DNA from: Anaerocolumna jejuensis DSM 15929
Lineage (GTDB): Bacteria; Bacillota; Clostridia; Lachnospirales; Lachnospiraceae
Direction of reading: 5' to 3'
DNA length: 64,000 nucleotides
NCBI RefSeq assembly: GCF_900142215.1
Contig: NZ_FRAC01000008.1
Span: forward strand, 62,001-126,000
Shown: positions 9,099 through 18,405 of the stretch, in pieces
Numbering within the stretch: position 1 is the first letter of the stretch
Layout of the letters: each line of letters opens with the position of its first letter
Program-made: the position numbers and the translations under genes
The notes under the pieces: generated by a model
Seen by the model: the letters and a program-made list of their open reading frames with translations, nothing else
Told to the model about the DNA's origin: nothing
Database searches by the model: none

Positions 9099-9878
9099 TT
9101 ATTGACTTAGATAATTCTTCATATTTTTAAGAGCTGATTTTTCAAGTCTTGATACCTGTGCCTGGGAAATACAGATTTCTTTGGCAACCTCCATCTGGGT
9201 CTTTCCCTCGTAAAAGCGCAGCTCTATGATTCCTCTTTCTCTTTCTGACAGCTTGGATAGTGCTTCCTTTAATGCTATTTCCTCTACCCAGTTCTCCTCT
9301 TTATTCTTTTTATCGCTGACCTGGTCCATGATATAGAGGGTATCACCGCCCTCAGAGTATACGGGTTCATATAAAGAAACCGGGCTTTGGATGGCATCCA
9401 GTGCATATACCACATCTTCTTTGGATATTCCGATTTCCTGTGCTATCTCGCAGACCGTGGGTTCCTTATCATTTTTCTTTAATAATGCTTCTTTGGTATA
9501 TATGGCTTTATAGGCAGTATCCCGCAATGATCTGCTTACCCTTATGCTGTTATTATCCCTGAGATATCTTCTTATTTCTCCAATAATCATAGGAACTGCA
9601 TAAGTGGAGAATTTTACATTCTGGGTGATATCGAAATTATCGATTGCCTTCATAAGACCAATGCAGCCTATCTGAAATAAATCATCGACATTCTCATTAC
9701 TGCCTGAAAACCTTTGAATTATACTAAGTACAAGACGCAAATTACCCTTAATATACAATTCTCTTGCCTCTTTATCTCCTTCTAAAATGCGTTTAAACAA
9801 TTCTTCCTTTTCACTATTGTTCAGTAATGGCAATTTCGATGTATTTACACCACATATTTCTACCTTATAAAGAGCCAT
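9099..9878 (-). CDS. sigG: RNA polymerase sporulation sigma factor SigG
   Basis: This 259-residue sigma-70 family protein matches SigG, the late forespore sigma factor. The N-terminal signature is KVEICGVNTSKLPLL. Region 2 (GNLRLVLSIIQRF, VDDLFQIGCIGLMKAIDNFD) and region 4 (LSERERGIIELRFYEGKTQMEVAKEI) are intact. It lies 154 bp downstream of sigE, as in the spoIIGA-sigE-sigG order of other spore formers. GGAGG precedes the ATG. In known systems it is made in the forespore from its own and SigF-dependent promoters. I did not find a convincing SigF/SigG promoter in the gap. Confidence 0.96.
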   Translation of the reverse strand: MALYKVEICGVNTSKLPLLNNSEKEELFKRILEGDKEARELYIKGNLRLVLSIIQRFSGSNENVDDLFQIGCIGLMKAIDNFDITQNVKFSTYAVPMIIGEIRRYLRDNNSIRVSRSLRDTAYKAIYTKEALLKKNDKEPTVCEIAQEIGISKEDVVYALDAIQSPVSLYEPVYSEGGDTLYIMDQVSDKKNKEENWVEEIALKEALSKLSERERGIIELRFYEGKTQMEVAKEICISQAQVSRLEKSALKNMKNYLSQ

Positions 9879-10032
9879 ATGAAAACCTCCAAATCATTTT
9901 TTCGTCATGTATCGTAGTGGCTGTAAACATTTCTTCCACTCATTGCATAAGTAAATGATTTACTATTCTGGTCATCTTTATACGATATATTTAGATGTAA
10001 TAATTTCCTTTTTTATTAAAACAATATTTTTA

Positions 10033-10773
10033 TTATTCCAAGCGAAGCATTTCTTTTTTCAGCCTTTTAATAATTTTCTTTTCCAGCCGGGATATGTAGG
10101 ATTGGGATATGCCAAGAAGGTCCGCAACCTCTTTTTGAGTCCTCTCATTGCCATCTTCCGTATTGATTCCAAACCTTAGCTGAACAATAATCCGCTCTCT
10201 TTCACTGAGCTTTGACAGTGCCTTTCCCAGAAGCTTTCTGTCCACTTCTTCTTCTATATTGCGGTAGATAACATCTTCTTCTGTTCCAAGAATATCGGAT
10301 AACAAAAGCTCATTCCCATCCCAGTCTACATTAAGGGGCTCATCAATGGATACCTCCAGTTTTGTTTTATTATTTCTCCTTAGATACATGAGAATTTCAT
10401 TCTCAATACACCGGGAAGCATAAGTGGCAAGCTTTATATTTTTATCCGGATTATAGGTATTGATGGCTTTGATCAGTCCAATTGTTCCAATGGATATTAA
10501 ATCCTCCACACCAACACCTGTATTATCAAATTTTTTAGCTATGTATACAACCAGCCTGAGATTATGCTCTACCAGTATTGATTTCGCCTCGGTATCCTCC
10601 TCTGTACCAAGGCGGGCTATCTCTTCCGCTTCCCGGACAGCGTCAAGAGGTGCAGGAAGAACTTCCGCTCCGCCGATATAATGAATCTCACCGCGTCCGT
10701 TAAACAAAATGCTTCTAAAGTCAGGTATCAACCGAAAAGTAAACTTATTCGGAATTGTTATTTTTAACAGCAT
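10033..10773 (-). CDS. sigE: Pro-SigE, mother-cell sporulation sigma factor
   Basis: This 246-residue protein is SigE, with region 2 (NLRLVVYIAKKFDNTGVGVE, LISIGTIGLIKAINTY) and region 4 (LSERERIIVQLRFGINTEDG, LLGISQSYISRLEKK). The first ~28 residues correspond to the membrane-binding pro-sequence that SpoIIGA removes to activate SigE after engulfment-side signalling. It directly follows spoIIGA, its processing protease. The 174-bp gap between them holds a REP-like palindrome and a 25-bp tandem array. Confidence 0.96.
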   Translation of the reverse strand: MLLKITIPNKFTFRLIPDFRSILFNGRGEIHYIGGAEVLPAPLDAVREAEEIARLGTEEDTEAKSILVEHNLRLVVYIAKKFDNTGVGVEDLISIGTIGLIKAINTYNPDKNIKLATYASRCIENEILMYLRRNNKTKLEVSIDEPLNVDWDGNELLLSDILGTEEDVIYRNIEEEVDRKLLGKALSKLSERERIIVQLRFGINTEDGNERTQKEVADLLGISQSYISRLEKKIIKRLKKEMLRLE

Positions 10774-10812
10774 GAATCTCTTTCCTCCCTTTCCAACACC
10801 AAATGCCCCTTA

Positions 10813-10850
10813 CGTACCGCAGGCCTGCCTGCGATACTATCTGAATAAAA
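10813..10850. repeat. REP-like palindrome
   Basis: The short inverted repeat CGCAGGCCTGCCTGCG is followed by ATACTATCTGAATAAA. The same pattern, a GC-rich palindrome and then TACTGCCTGAATAA, recurs at 19.67 kb, 30.47 kb and three times at 59.35-59.58 kb. Confidence 0.6.
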
Positions 10851-10950
10851 AGTGAAAATTCCCCCTTTAACTATCAAGTGAAAATTTCTCTTTAACTTTC
10901 AAGTGAAAATTTCTCTAAATTTTCAAGTGAAAATTTTTTTTTAATTTTCA
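10851..10950. repeat. Four tandem ~25-bp units between sigE and spoIIGA
   Basis: Four degenerate copies of AGTGAAAATTTCTCTTTAAC, each ending TTTCA, run head to tail. The last three bases of the array are the reverse complement of the spoIIGA stop codon. The array therefore sits in the transcribed spacer of the spoIIGA-sigE messenger. No function is known to me. Confidence 0.7.
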
Positions 10951-12114
10951 CATAACCTCCTTATGTAAAATGATCTGATAATCCTTACGGACGGATAATT
11001 TCTCTCTGCTGACAGCAGCCAGAACCTTTTCCCTGACAGTTTCTTCTCTTTCTTCCCACAGGATGATTTTATCCAGTTCAAAAGCAGGCAGAATTCCGTT
11101 CTTCCCAACTGAATGAAAAGGTATCAGCCGTATTGGAAGAAATTCTTCCTGGATGTTGCCCGGGATACTTCCTGAAACATTCTCCTGGAAATTTTCTGAG
11201 ATATTTCCTTGAACGCTTTCCGGGATATTTCTTTGAACGTTTTCTGAAATCTTTCCCGGATTACATTCATGAATATTTCCTGAAGCTTTTCCTTGGATAC
11301 TTTCATGAATATTTCCTGAATCTTTTCCCGGGATACTTTCCTGGATATTTCCTGAAGCTTTTCCTTGGATACTTTCATGGATATTTCCTGAAATCTTTCC
11401 ATGGATACTTCTCCTAAGCTCTTCCCCTTTTAACCCATCAAAAGGTGAACTGCCGCTTTCAAAATCATCGAGTAATTTACGCAACATAGTATTCTGAGAA
11501 TTCGTCAATAAGGGTTCAATCACCGTATATTCCGTTACAATTACCGGCTTCCCAAAATAAGGATCTCTCAAACAATTGCCGGTATCCATAAATCCCACTG
11601 CTCTAACTGTCTTTCCGTTGAATATAAGTTCTGTCTGATAAAACTCTGATCCCTTCCTTTTCAGTTTTCTTAAAAATCTTATAAATATAATCATGGCCGC
11701 CAGCGCTGAAACAAAAATGAACAACAGGTATAAATAGCTTTGATTCTTCATAAGATAAAAGCCAAAACTGGTATAGCTGTAAAGACTGTTAAGCAGGCCT
11801 CCTAAAAAAAAGGTTGAAATGTAAAGCAGCACCAATGCTTTTACCCTCTCCCTCCAGAACCTTTTTCCAAATGTAATAATTATCATAAGATAACTGAGAA
11901 GAAGATAGGCCAGCAGGAACCGTACCAGACGGTTCACTTCAGGTGTCACTGCAAACAAACAGGCCCCGATTGCTCCTGTCACGGCTCCTAAGCATAACCT
12001 TAAGAGAGAGCTTGCATACCTCAATATTTTTTTTACCGTAATTAAAAGAAGAAAATCCATGATGAAATTTATTATAAAAATGACATCAACATAGACCTCT
12101 AAATACAATGCCAC
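10948..12114 (-). CDS. spoIIGA: SpoIIGA, pro-SigE processing aspartic protease, with an internal repeat insertion
   Basis: This 388-residue protein has an N-terminal half with about five membrane segments (residues 10-145) and a cytoplasmic aspartic-protease domain. The catalytic aspartate is D177 in the motif DTGNCLRDPYFGKPV. The later conserved strand RLIPFHSVGKNGILPAFELD is also present. Between them, residues 236-323 form a degenerate 12-residue repeat (for example GKASGNIHESIQ) that is not part of the family core. The protein is therefore about 80 residues longer than typical SpoIIGA of ~300 residues. It is cotranscribed with sigE, its substrate. Confidence 0.93.
   Translation of the reverse strand: MALYLEVYVDVIFIINFIMDFLLLITVKKILRYASSLLRLCLGAVTGAIGACLFAVTPEVNRLVRFLLAYLLLSYLMIIITFGKRFWRERVKALVLLYISTFFLGGLLNSLYSYTSFGFYLMKNQSYLYLLFIFVSALAAMIIFIRFLRKLKRKGSEFYQTELIFNGKTVRAVGFMDTGNCLRDPYFGKPVIVTEYTVIEPLLTNSQNTMLRKLLDDFESGSSPFDGLKGEELRRSIHGKISGNIHESIQGKASGNIQESIPGKDSGNIHESIQGKASGNIHECNPGKISENVQRNIPESVQGNISENFQENVSGSIPGNIQEEFLPIRLIPFHSVGKNGILPAFELDKIILWEEREETVREKVLAAVSREKLSVRKDYQIILHKEVM
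11146..11409. repeat. 36-bp coding minisatellite inside spoIIGA
   Basis: Tandem 36-bp units built on CCTGAAGCTTTTCCTTGGAT and ATACTTTCATGGATATTT run through this stretch. They are best preserved at 11270-11410 and more decayed towards 11150. Because 36 is a multiple of three they encode repeated 12-residue peptides in the spoIIGA frame and leave two other frames open. Those other frames are not separate genes. Confidence 0.9.
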
Positions 12115-12141
12115 CCCCTCGTTTCTTTTATAATAAATCCT

Positions 12142-12174
12142 ATTATAGCTGTTCCCCTTTATTTAATTTGTCAA
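12142..12174 (-). promoter_or_regulatory. spoIIG-type promoter with 21-bp spacer and 0A-like box
   Basis: On the minus strand TTGACA (12169-12174) is followed after 21 bp by TATAAT (12142-12147). The spoIIG promoter of Bacillus subtilis is known for an over-long 22-bp spacer that needs Spo0A~P. The -35 hexamer lies inside TTTGTCAAA read on the other strand, one base from the Spo0A box TTTGTCGAA. The start codon of spoIIGA is about 28 bp beyond the -10 element. Confidence 0.7.
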
Positions 12175-12296
12175 AAACTGGTATTTAATCTTAAGTTTTC
12201 ATTTACCTTCACCTACAATATCCCCTCCTATTCAACGATATAATATGCTTTCCTGTTAGAAAACCATTCAATATGTAAATATTTGGTTATTTGTAA

Positions 12297-12343
12297 ATAA
12301 AAAAAGACCTGCACCAGGATTTTACGCCTGATACAGGTCCTTC
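12297..12343 (-). terminator. Intrinsic terminator downstream of ftsZ
   Basis: On the minus strand GGACCTGTATCAGG and CCTGGTGCAGGTC form a stem-loop followed by a run of seven T. It lies about 50 bp after the ftsZ stop codon and closes the division gene cluster. Confidence 0.9.
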
Positions 12344-12395
12344 ATTACTTCTTACTATCTATTCTTGATTCATATTATTTTCGTTATGTATCATA

Positions 12396-13595
12396 TTATT
12401 TATGATTACGGTTCTTCTGCAAAAACTCCGGTATCTTTATACTTCCCGCATCATTATTTTCCCTTGGATGGTGGTTAAGACTGCTGCCAAAGGAGGAGGG
12501 AGGGGTATTATTTGCTGCCGCCACCTGAGACTGTGCTTTCTCATAGGGTGATACCTGGGGCTGGCTGTTAAACTTATAATCCGGCCTGCTCATGGGCTGT
12601 TTTAAGAAGCTTGGTCCTTTTGCTTCTGCTCTTCCGGAGCCTGCTGCTCCTTCAAGACCTGTCGCAATGACTGTGATGGTAACATAGTCCGGTGTAGTTT
12701 CGTCATACATGGCACCAAATATGATATTGGCCGATTCTCCTGACAGCTCCTGAACCATGGTCGCTGCTTCATTTGCCTCTATAAGGCTGATATCACCGGA
12801 TATATTAATGATAACGTGGGAAGCTCCCTGGATGGTCGTCTCGAGAAGAGGACTTGTAATAGCCTGATTCACTGCGCTGATACATTTGTCATCTCCTTTT
12901 CCGATACCGATACCGATATGGGCAACTCCTTTGTCCTTCATAACAGTCTGGACATCTGCAAAATCCAGATTAATGAGTCCCGGTACATTTATTAAGTCCG
13001 TAATGCCCTGAACGCCCTGCTGCAATACCTCATCCGCTTTCTTTAAAGCATCGGGCATTGTAGTACGCCTGTCCACTATCTCCAGCAGTTTATCATTGGG
13101 AATTACAATTAAAGTATCCACATGTTCTTTTAAACGCTCAATTCCGCCAAGGGCATTATTCATACGGGCTTTGGCTTCAAATTTGAAGGGCTTGGTCACA
13201 ATTCCTACCGTAAGAATACCCATGTCCTTTGCTATCTGCGCTACTACGGGAGCAGCTCCTGTTCCTGTTCCGCCGCCCATGCCGCAGGTTACAAATACCA
13301 TATCAGAACCTTTTATCAGCTCTGTCAGTTCTTCCTTGCTCTCTTCTGCAGCCTGCGCTCCGATTTCGGGCTGTGCTCCTGCTCCAAGTCCTTTTGTAAG
13401 CTTTTCTCCAATCTGAATACATTGAGGTGCCTTACAGGTCTTCAAATGCTGCTTGTCCGTATTGACACAAACAAACTCAACTCCTATGATATTTTGTTCA
13501 ATCATTCTATTTACAGCATTATTTCCTGCACCTCCTACTCCGATTACTAGTATTTTTGCAGTAGATTCTGCTTCACTCGTTCTTATTTCAAGCAA
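12396..13595 (-). CDS. ftsZ: Cell division GTPase FtsZ
   Basis: This 399-residue tubulin homologue polymerises into the division ring. The GTP-binding signature GMGGGTGTGAAPVVAQIAKD is intact. The synergy-loop region with NLDFADVQTVM and the C-terminal tail peptide IKIPEFLQKN, which binds partners such as SepF or FtsA, are present. GAAGGAGG lies seven bases before a TTG at 13595, so this TTG is the likely start; the open frame extends nine codons further but without a ribosome site. It ends the dcw cluster and is followed by a terminator. Confidence 0.95.
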   Translation of the reverse strand: MLEIRTSEAESTAKILVIGVGGAGNNAVNRMIEQNIIGVEFVCVNTDKQHLKTCKAPQCIQIGEKLTKGLGAGAQPEIGAQAAEESKEELTELIKGSDMVFVTCGMGGGTGTGAAPVVAQIAKDMGILTVGIVTKPFKFEAKARMNNALGGIERLKEHVDTLIVIPNDKLLEIVDRRTTMPDALKKADEVLQQGVQGITDLINVPGLINLDFADVQTVMKDKGVAHIGIGIGKGDDKCISAVNQAITSPLLETTIQGASHVIINISGDISLIEANEAATMVQELSGESANIIFGAMYDETTPDYVTITVIATGLEGAAGSGRAEAKGPSFLKQPMSRPDYKFNSQPQVSPYEKAQSQVAAANNTPPSSFGSSLNHHPRENNDAGSIKIPEFLQKNRNHK

Positions 13596-13746
13596 GGTAC
13601 TTCCTCCTTCACTATACACCAAAAATTATATTAATTATATACGATTCCGCCAACATATTCAATATTGCTGTCTAGTAATATAAGGCTAGATATTCTAATA
13701 AATATCATATCTTTAATCCAGCAAATAATCAACCTTTTTTTACTTT

Positions 13747-14478
13747 TTATTCAATGGGCCTGGCAACAATTTTTTCCTGCCCTTCCACAAAATCCTTCAT
13801 ATTGATAAGGAGCTTTTTACCATCTGTCGCAGGTGAACTGGGCAAAAGATTTTTTAGCTCAGCCATCTGTTCATCGTAAGTATCTCTTTTTCCCAGAAGA
13901 ACTTCATTCTCTCCGCTTTTTAAAAGTACCTCTGAATCCGAACCAAACCGTATGGTATCTACCTTGAGGCTGAATTTCTGAATCAGCCTGGTCAGGTCCA
14001 GGATAACCGGAAACAGTTCATTCTGACTTGTATCCATCTTACTGTGAAGTACAAAGCTGTTAAAATCAAGTCCTGAGACAAAAGGCACTCCCTTCAGTTT
14101 TTTTTCAGAGCTTTCAACCATAATACCATCTTTATCAAAATACATATAACTTCCCATATACTGTATACAGCCGATAACAGGCTTTTCATATACGTGAAGT
14201 TTTATCGAATGTCTGTCAACAAGGTTTACTGTAATATCTTCCACAAAGGGAATTGATGTTTTCCTGCCGTACTTCATTCTAAGATAGAAAAGAATTGTAT
14301 TTCCATCTGTTTTACTTGACAGTATTTCCTGCTTTAATTCTTTTTCACTGTAATGGCTGCTGCCGGTTATGCTTACCGTCTTCAGACTACAGGTCGTATA
14401 AAGCAGGAAACCCGCAAGTAAAACAAAAAGAACAAACAGCATGATTATTTTTCTGTATTTATCCTGTTGTGTTTTCAA
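13747..14478 (-). CDS. divIB: DivIB/FtsQ-type cell division protein
   Basis: This 243-residue protein has a short cytoplasmic N-terminus, one membrane helix (residues 10-31) and an extracellular POTRA domain beginning LKTVSITGSSHYSEKELKQE. A beta domain follows (KPVIGCIQYMGSYMYFDKDG). DivIB/FtsQ forms a complex with FtsL and DivIC in the divisome. Its position between murA and ftsZ is standard for this gene. The C-terminus is short compared with B. subtilis DivIB. Confidence 0.88.
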   Translation of the reverse strand: MKTQQDKYRKIIMLFVLFVLLAGFLLYTTCSLKTVSITGSSHYSEKELKQEILSSKTDGNTILFYLRMKYGRKTSIPFVEDITVNLVDRHSIKLHVYEKPVIGCIQYMGSYMYFDKDGIMVESSEKKLKGVPFVSGLDFNSFVLHSKMDTSQNELFPVILDLTRLIQKFSLKVDTIRFGSDSEVLLKSGENEVLLGKRDTYDEQMAELKNLLPSSPATDGKKLLINMKDFVEGQEKIVARPIE

Positions 14479-14519
14479 GGCTTCCTATCCTTTCTTAACG
14501 AAGTTTACCACCACTTAAT

Positions 14520-15776
14520 CTAATTCTCTTTATATTCAATCTGTGCTCCCAAAGCTCTTAAGTCTCTGCATATATCCTCATAACCCCTCTGGATATGATA
14601 AGGATTCTTTACAATGGTCCTCCCCTCTGCCATAAGACCCGCTATCACTAATGCCGCTCCCCCCCTTAATTCACCTGCGGATACTTCAGAAGCTTTTAGA
14701 ACAGGAACACCGGTAATGAAAGCCTCTCTGTCCTGTAAACAAATCTGTGCTCCAAACCTTGCCTGCTCCGGTACATTCTGATATCTGCCTTCAAAAATTT
14801 CTTCTACAATTTTACTGCTGCCAGAAGCCTTCATAAGCACTGACATAATCTGCGACTGCATATCCGTAGGAAATCCCGGATAAGGTGCCGTCTTAATTTC
14901 CGAAACAGCTTTTATGGCAGCGTCAGAATGGATGGTAATGGCATCCTGAAGGCATACAATATGACTTCCCATTTCTCTTAAGGTCTGTATTACTGCATAC
15001 AGACTTCCACAGCCAATGCCTTTTAAGGTAACCTCTCCACCTGTGCCCGCAGCTGCTGCCAGATAAGTACCTGCCACAATTCGATCCGACGGTGCTGTAT
15101 ATTCCGTCTGATACAGGGAGGCTACCCCTTCAATTTCTATTCTGCTGGTACCTGCTCCATATATTTTAGCACCTGCTGAATTTAGAAACTTGCACAGTTC
15201 CAATATTTCCGGTTCTCTGGCCGCATTAAATATTCTGGTTTTTCCAAAGCCCAAAGTACCTGCAAGAATCACATTTTCCGTTGCTCCTACACTGGGAGAG
15301 GGAAAATAGATATCCGCTCCTTTTATCCCATTTGTAACACACTTAATCAGCCCGTCCTCTTCTTCCAGAGCAACATTCATTTTCTTAAATGCATCAAGAT
15401 GAAAATTGATTGGTCTGGCTCCGATGGTACAACCGCCCGGATAAGTTACGACTGCGCTATGGCATCTGCCAAGAAGTGCTCCCAAAAGAATAATGGAGGA
15501 ACGCATTTTCTTTATCAATTCGGTAGGTACGACATCCGTTGATAATCCTCTGGTATCCACAAGAATGGAGGAATCCTCCCAGGTAACGGTACAGCCTATA
15601 TCTACCAGAATTTCAATCATGTGTTCGACATCCAGTATCTTAGGACAATGATTCAGCTTTGTAATTCCATTTATCAGTAATGTTGCTGCTAATATGGGTA
15701 AAACCGTATTTTTAGAACCTTGTATGTTAACCTCACCGCTTAGCTTTTTACCACCCATAATTTCAATATATGTCAT
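14520..15776 (-). CDS. murA: UDP-N-acetylglucosamine 1-carboxyvinyltransferase MurA
   Basis: MurA transfers enolpyruvate from PEP to UDP-GlcNAc, the first committed step of peptidoglycan synthesis. The fosfomycin-target cysteine is present in the loop PGGCTIGARPINFHLDAF. The protein is 418 residues from the ATG at 15776, which follows a GAGGTG site. Upstream in-frame codons to 15854 lack a ribosome site and are not homologous. It stands between ftsW and divIB. Confidence 0.96.
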   Translation of the reverse strand: MTYIEIMGGKKLSGEVNIQGSKNTVLPILAATLLINGITKLNHCPKILDVEHMIEILVDIGCTVTWEDSSILVDTRGLSTDVVPTELIKKMRSSIILLGALLGRCHSAVVTYPGGCTIGARPINFHLDAFKKMNVALEEEDGLIKCVTNGIKGADIYFPSPSVGATENVILAGTLGFGKTRIFNAAREPEILELCKFLNSAGAKIYGAGTSRIEIEGVASLYQTEYTAPSDRIVAGTYLAAAAGTGGEVTLKGIGCGSLYAVIQTLREMGSHIVCLQDAITIHSDAAIKAVSEIKTAPYPGFPTDMQSQIMSVLMKASGSSKIVEEIFEGRYQNVPEQARFGAQICLQDREAFITGVPVLKASEVSAGELRGGAALVIAGLMAEGRTIVKNPYHIQRGYEDICRDLRALGAQIEYKEN

Positions 15777-15880
15777 GGTGCACCTCAAACCTAATATAAT
15801 ATTACTATATGTATTTTTTTTATATTTGTGCCTTACAGATTCAGCTGCTGCCAAATCTTCGCTAATGGTGAAGAATATAC

Positions 15881-17026
15881 CTATCTTTCATATTTTATCT
15901 GATTGGAAACACTCAGTACAATTCCCATTTCCGCCAATAACACCAGCAACGAAGTACCTCCATAGGATATGAAGGGGAGTGGAATTCCGGTCGAGGGAAT
16001 TGTATTTGTAACAACTGCGATATTAATAAGTACCTGTGCTGCTATATGTGTCAATACACCAGTTGCAATCAAGCCTCCAAAAAGATCCGGGGCATTGACC
16101 GCAATTACAAAGAGCCGCCAGATTATCAATACAAAGAGCAGAATTACCGCAACTGCTCCGAATAAGCCAAGCTCTTCACATATGACTGCAAAAATCATAT
16201 CGTTATGGGATTCCGGGATAAATCCCAGCTTCTGCATACTCTCTCCAAGCCCTTTTCCGAATATCCGCCCGGAGGCTATGGCATATAGGCCCTGAAGTAT
16301 CTGGTATCCTTTTGGATGAGTCTCAACGTGTTTCCAGACCTCAATTCTTTCACTTCGGTAGCTTACAAAAAATATGAATATGGAGCCGATTGCTCCCATC
16401 AGACCGCCGGATACAATAAAATAGAGCTTCTTCCTGCTGGCTACAAAGCATATGGCAACCATGATAAGTCCCATTACCAAAGCGGTACTGAAGTTCTGGG
16501 ATAGTACCAGTCCAATAAGCGGAACAACCAGTGCTGCAATTTTTAAAAACCCTGTAAATTTATCCAGCCGCTTGGGTGCCAGGCTGACTATATAAGCTGT
16601 AAACAGGATGATACCGACCTTGGAAAGCTCCGAAGGCTGGAATCTTCCGAGGGGTCCCATGGGAAGCCACCGTTTGGAGCCGTTTATCTCTTTACCAAAT
16701 ATCAAAACAGCTATCTGTAAGAGTATACAGAGAAAATATAAAACTACTATGGGTCTTACTTTTATTACAGGAAATTTTGCTTTATAAATCCGATAATCTA
16801 TTTTTGATACTATGAGCATTACAATAACACCGAACACCGCAAATGCTCCCTGTTTCTCAAGATAATACGCCGGATTTCCATAATCTTTGGCTGCATTGTA
16901 TGAGCTGGTGCTGTAAACCATTACCAATCCAAAGCACACCAGAAAGATAGTCAGAAACAGCAGGTTATAATCATAGTAGCTATGCAGTTTTTTGGGTTTT
17001 CCTCTTTCTCTTTCTTCCCTTGTCAT
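15881..17026 (-). CDS. ftsW: FtsW/SpoVE-type lipid II glycosyltransferase (SEDS family)
   Basis: This 381-residue integral membrane protein has about ten membrane segments. SEDS-family features are visible: NGSKRWLPMGPLGRFQPSEL, QNFSTALVMG, GLYAIASGRIFGKGLGES, PESHNDMIFAVICEELG and LPFISYGGTSLL. SEDS proteins polymerise glycan strands from lipid II together with a class B PBP. Two such PBPs lie upstream in the cluster. Sequence alone does not separate a division FtsW from the sporulation SpoVE, and the single copy here may serve both roles. Confidence 0.92.
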   Translation of the reverse strand: MTREERERGKPKKLHSYYDYNLLFLTIFLVCFGLVMVYSTSSYNAAKDYGNPAYYLEKQGAFAVFGVIVMLIVSKIDYRIYKAKFPVIKVRPIVVLYFLCILLQIAVLIFGKEINGSKRWLPMGPLGRFQPSELSKVGIILFTAYIVSLAPKRLDKFTGFLKIAALVVPLIGLVLSQNFSTALVMGLIMVAICFVASRKKLYFIVSGGLMGAIGSIFIFFVSYRSERIEVWKHVETHPKGYQILQGLYAIASGRIFGKGLGESMQKLGFIPESHNDMIFAVICEELGLFGAVAVILLFVLIIWRLFVIAVNAPDLFGGLIATGVLTHIAAQVLINIAVVTNTIPSTGIPLPFISYGGTSLLVLLAEMGIVLSVSNQIKYER

Positions 17027-17049
17027 GCCGACCTCTCTTATTCATGTCC

Positions 17050-18405
17050 TTATAGGTTTCTTACGTATTCTTTAAAGAGGCGTCCTCTTTCCTCATAGTT
17101 GGGGAACATATCCCAGCTTGCGCAGGCCGGTGATAATAGAACACAATCGCCTTCCTGTGACAGCCTGTAACAGACTTCAACAGCTTCCTTTAAGGTCTCT
17201 GCTCTGTAAACTTTCGTAAAACCATGCTTTTCCGCGGTTTCCGCAATTTTTTCCTTTGTCTGTCCGATTAATACAAGGGCTTTAATCTTTCCTCCAAAGG
17301 CCTCCACCCACTCATCGTATTCTGAGCCTTTGTCATATCCTCCTGCAATCAGGCAGGTGGAGGAAGGCATGGATTCAATTGCTTTAATGGAAGCATCCGG
17401 GTTGGTCCCCTTGGAGTCATTATAATATTTCACACCATTTTTGGTAGTTACAAACTCTATTCTGTGTTCTACCGCGACAAAATCCCTGACTGCCTTGTTG
17501 ATGCATTCGATGGGAACCTGAAGGGAAATTGCAATACCGATAGCTGCCATGGCATTTTCGTAATTATGCCTTCCGAAAATATTCATCTGCGTTACATCCA
17601 CAATAGTCTGGGGAGCACTTCCGTCATTGTATACGATAATATCACCCTCCAGGTAAATACCCTTATCAAGCTTTCGCAGACTGCTAAAATACATTACATT
17701 TGTCTTTAAGGTCTTTCCTGCTTCCTTTAATACCTCATCCTCATAATTGAGAATGCAGATATCCTCTTCCTTCTGGTTCTTTGTGATAGCAAGCTTAGCT
17801 GCAATATAATTTCCCATGGTATGGTGACGGTTCAGATGATCGGGTGTAATATTCAGAATTGCACTTACCTGAGGCTTAAAATCAACGATTGTTTCAAGCT
17901 GAAAGCTGCTCATTTCTATTACTGTGACAGAATCTTTTGTTGTCTTTCCAGAAATATCCGTATAAGGAATTCCGATATTTCCCACAACAAAGACTTCCTG
18001 ATAGAAGGTCTTCATGATGTCTCCTACAAGGGAGGTCGTGGTAGTCTTTCCATTTGTTCCTGTAATTGCGGCTATCCTGCCCTGGGCCTTATAATAGGCC
18101 AGCTCTATCTCACCCCAAATAGGAATCTTCCTTTCTCTCATCCGGTTTACAACAGGAAGGTCTGTCGGCACTCCTGGACTGAGCACAGCCAGCTCGATTT
18201 TACCGAAGTATTCTTCCGGTAAATCTCCCAGTATAATCTCGCCGGAAAAGTTCCGGGGCAGCTTCTCCCTTACAGCGGCTTTCTCCAGCTTTTCATTGGT
18301 ATCATATATAATGATGCTTTCCGTAATGCCCTGTAAAAAACCAACGGCAGATATACCGCTTAAGCCTGTTCCGAATATCAGCACCGTTTTATTATCCAGT
18401 TTCAT
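17050..18405 (-). CDS. murD: UDP-N-acetylmuramoylalanine-D-glutamate ligase MurD
   Basis: This 451-residue cytoplasmic Mur ligase adds D-Glu to UDP-MurNAc-L-Ala. The ATP-binding loop is AITGTNGKTTTTSLVG. Other ligase motifs are NITPDHLNRH and YYNDSKGTNPDAS. AAAGGAG precedes the ATG at 18405. The open frame continues to 18471, but that extension carries no ribosome site. It lies 24 bp upstream of ftsW. Confidence 0.96.
   Translation of the reverse strand: MKLDNKTVLIFGTGLSGISAVGFLQGITESIIIYDTNEKLEKAAVREKLPRNFSGEIILGDLPEEYFGKIELAVLSPGVPTDLPVVNRMRERKIPIWGEIELAYYKAQGRIAAITGTNGKTTTTSLVGDIMKTFYQEVFVVGNIGIPYTDISGKTTKDSVTVIEMSSFQLETIVDFKPQVSAILNITPDHLNRHHTMGNYIAAKLAITKNQKEEDICILNYEDEVLKEAGKTLKTNVMYFSSLRKLDKGIYLEGDIIVYNDGSAPQTIVDVTQMNIFGRHNYENAMAAIGIAISLQVPIECINKAVRDFVAVEHRIEFVTTKNGVKYYNDSKGTNPDASIKAIESMPSSTCLIAGGYDKGSEYDEWVEAFGGKIKALVLIGQTKEKIAETAEKHGFTKVYRAETLKEAVEVCYRLSQEGDCVLLSPACASWDMFPNYEERGRLFKEYVRNL

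Noticed and set aside
11124..11417. Open frames of about 92 and 94 codons on both strands inside spoIIGA.
   Set aside because: The 36-bp minisatellite keeps other frames open by chance. They have repeated, low-complexity sequence and no start signals.
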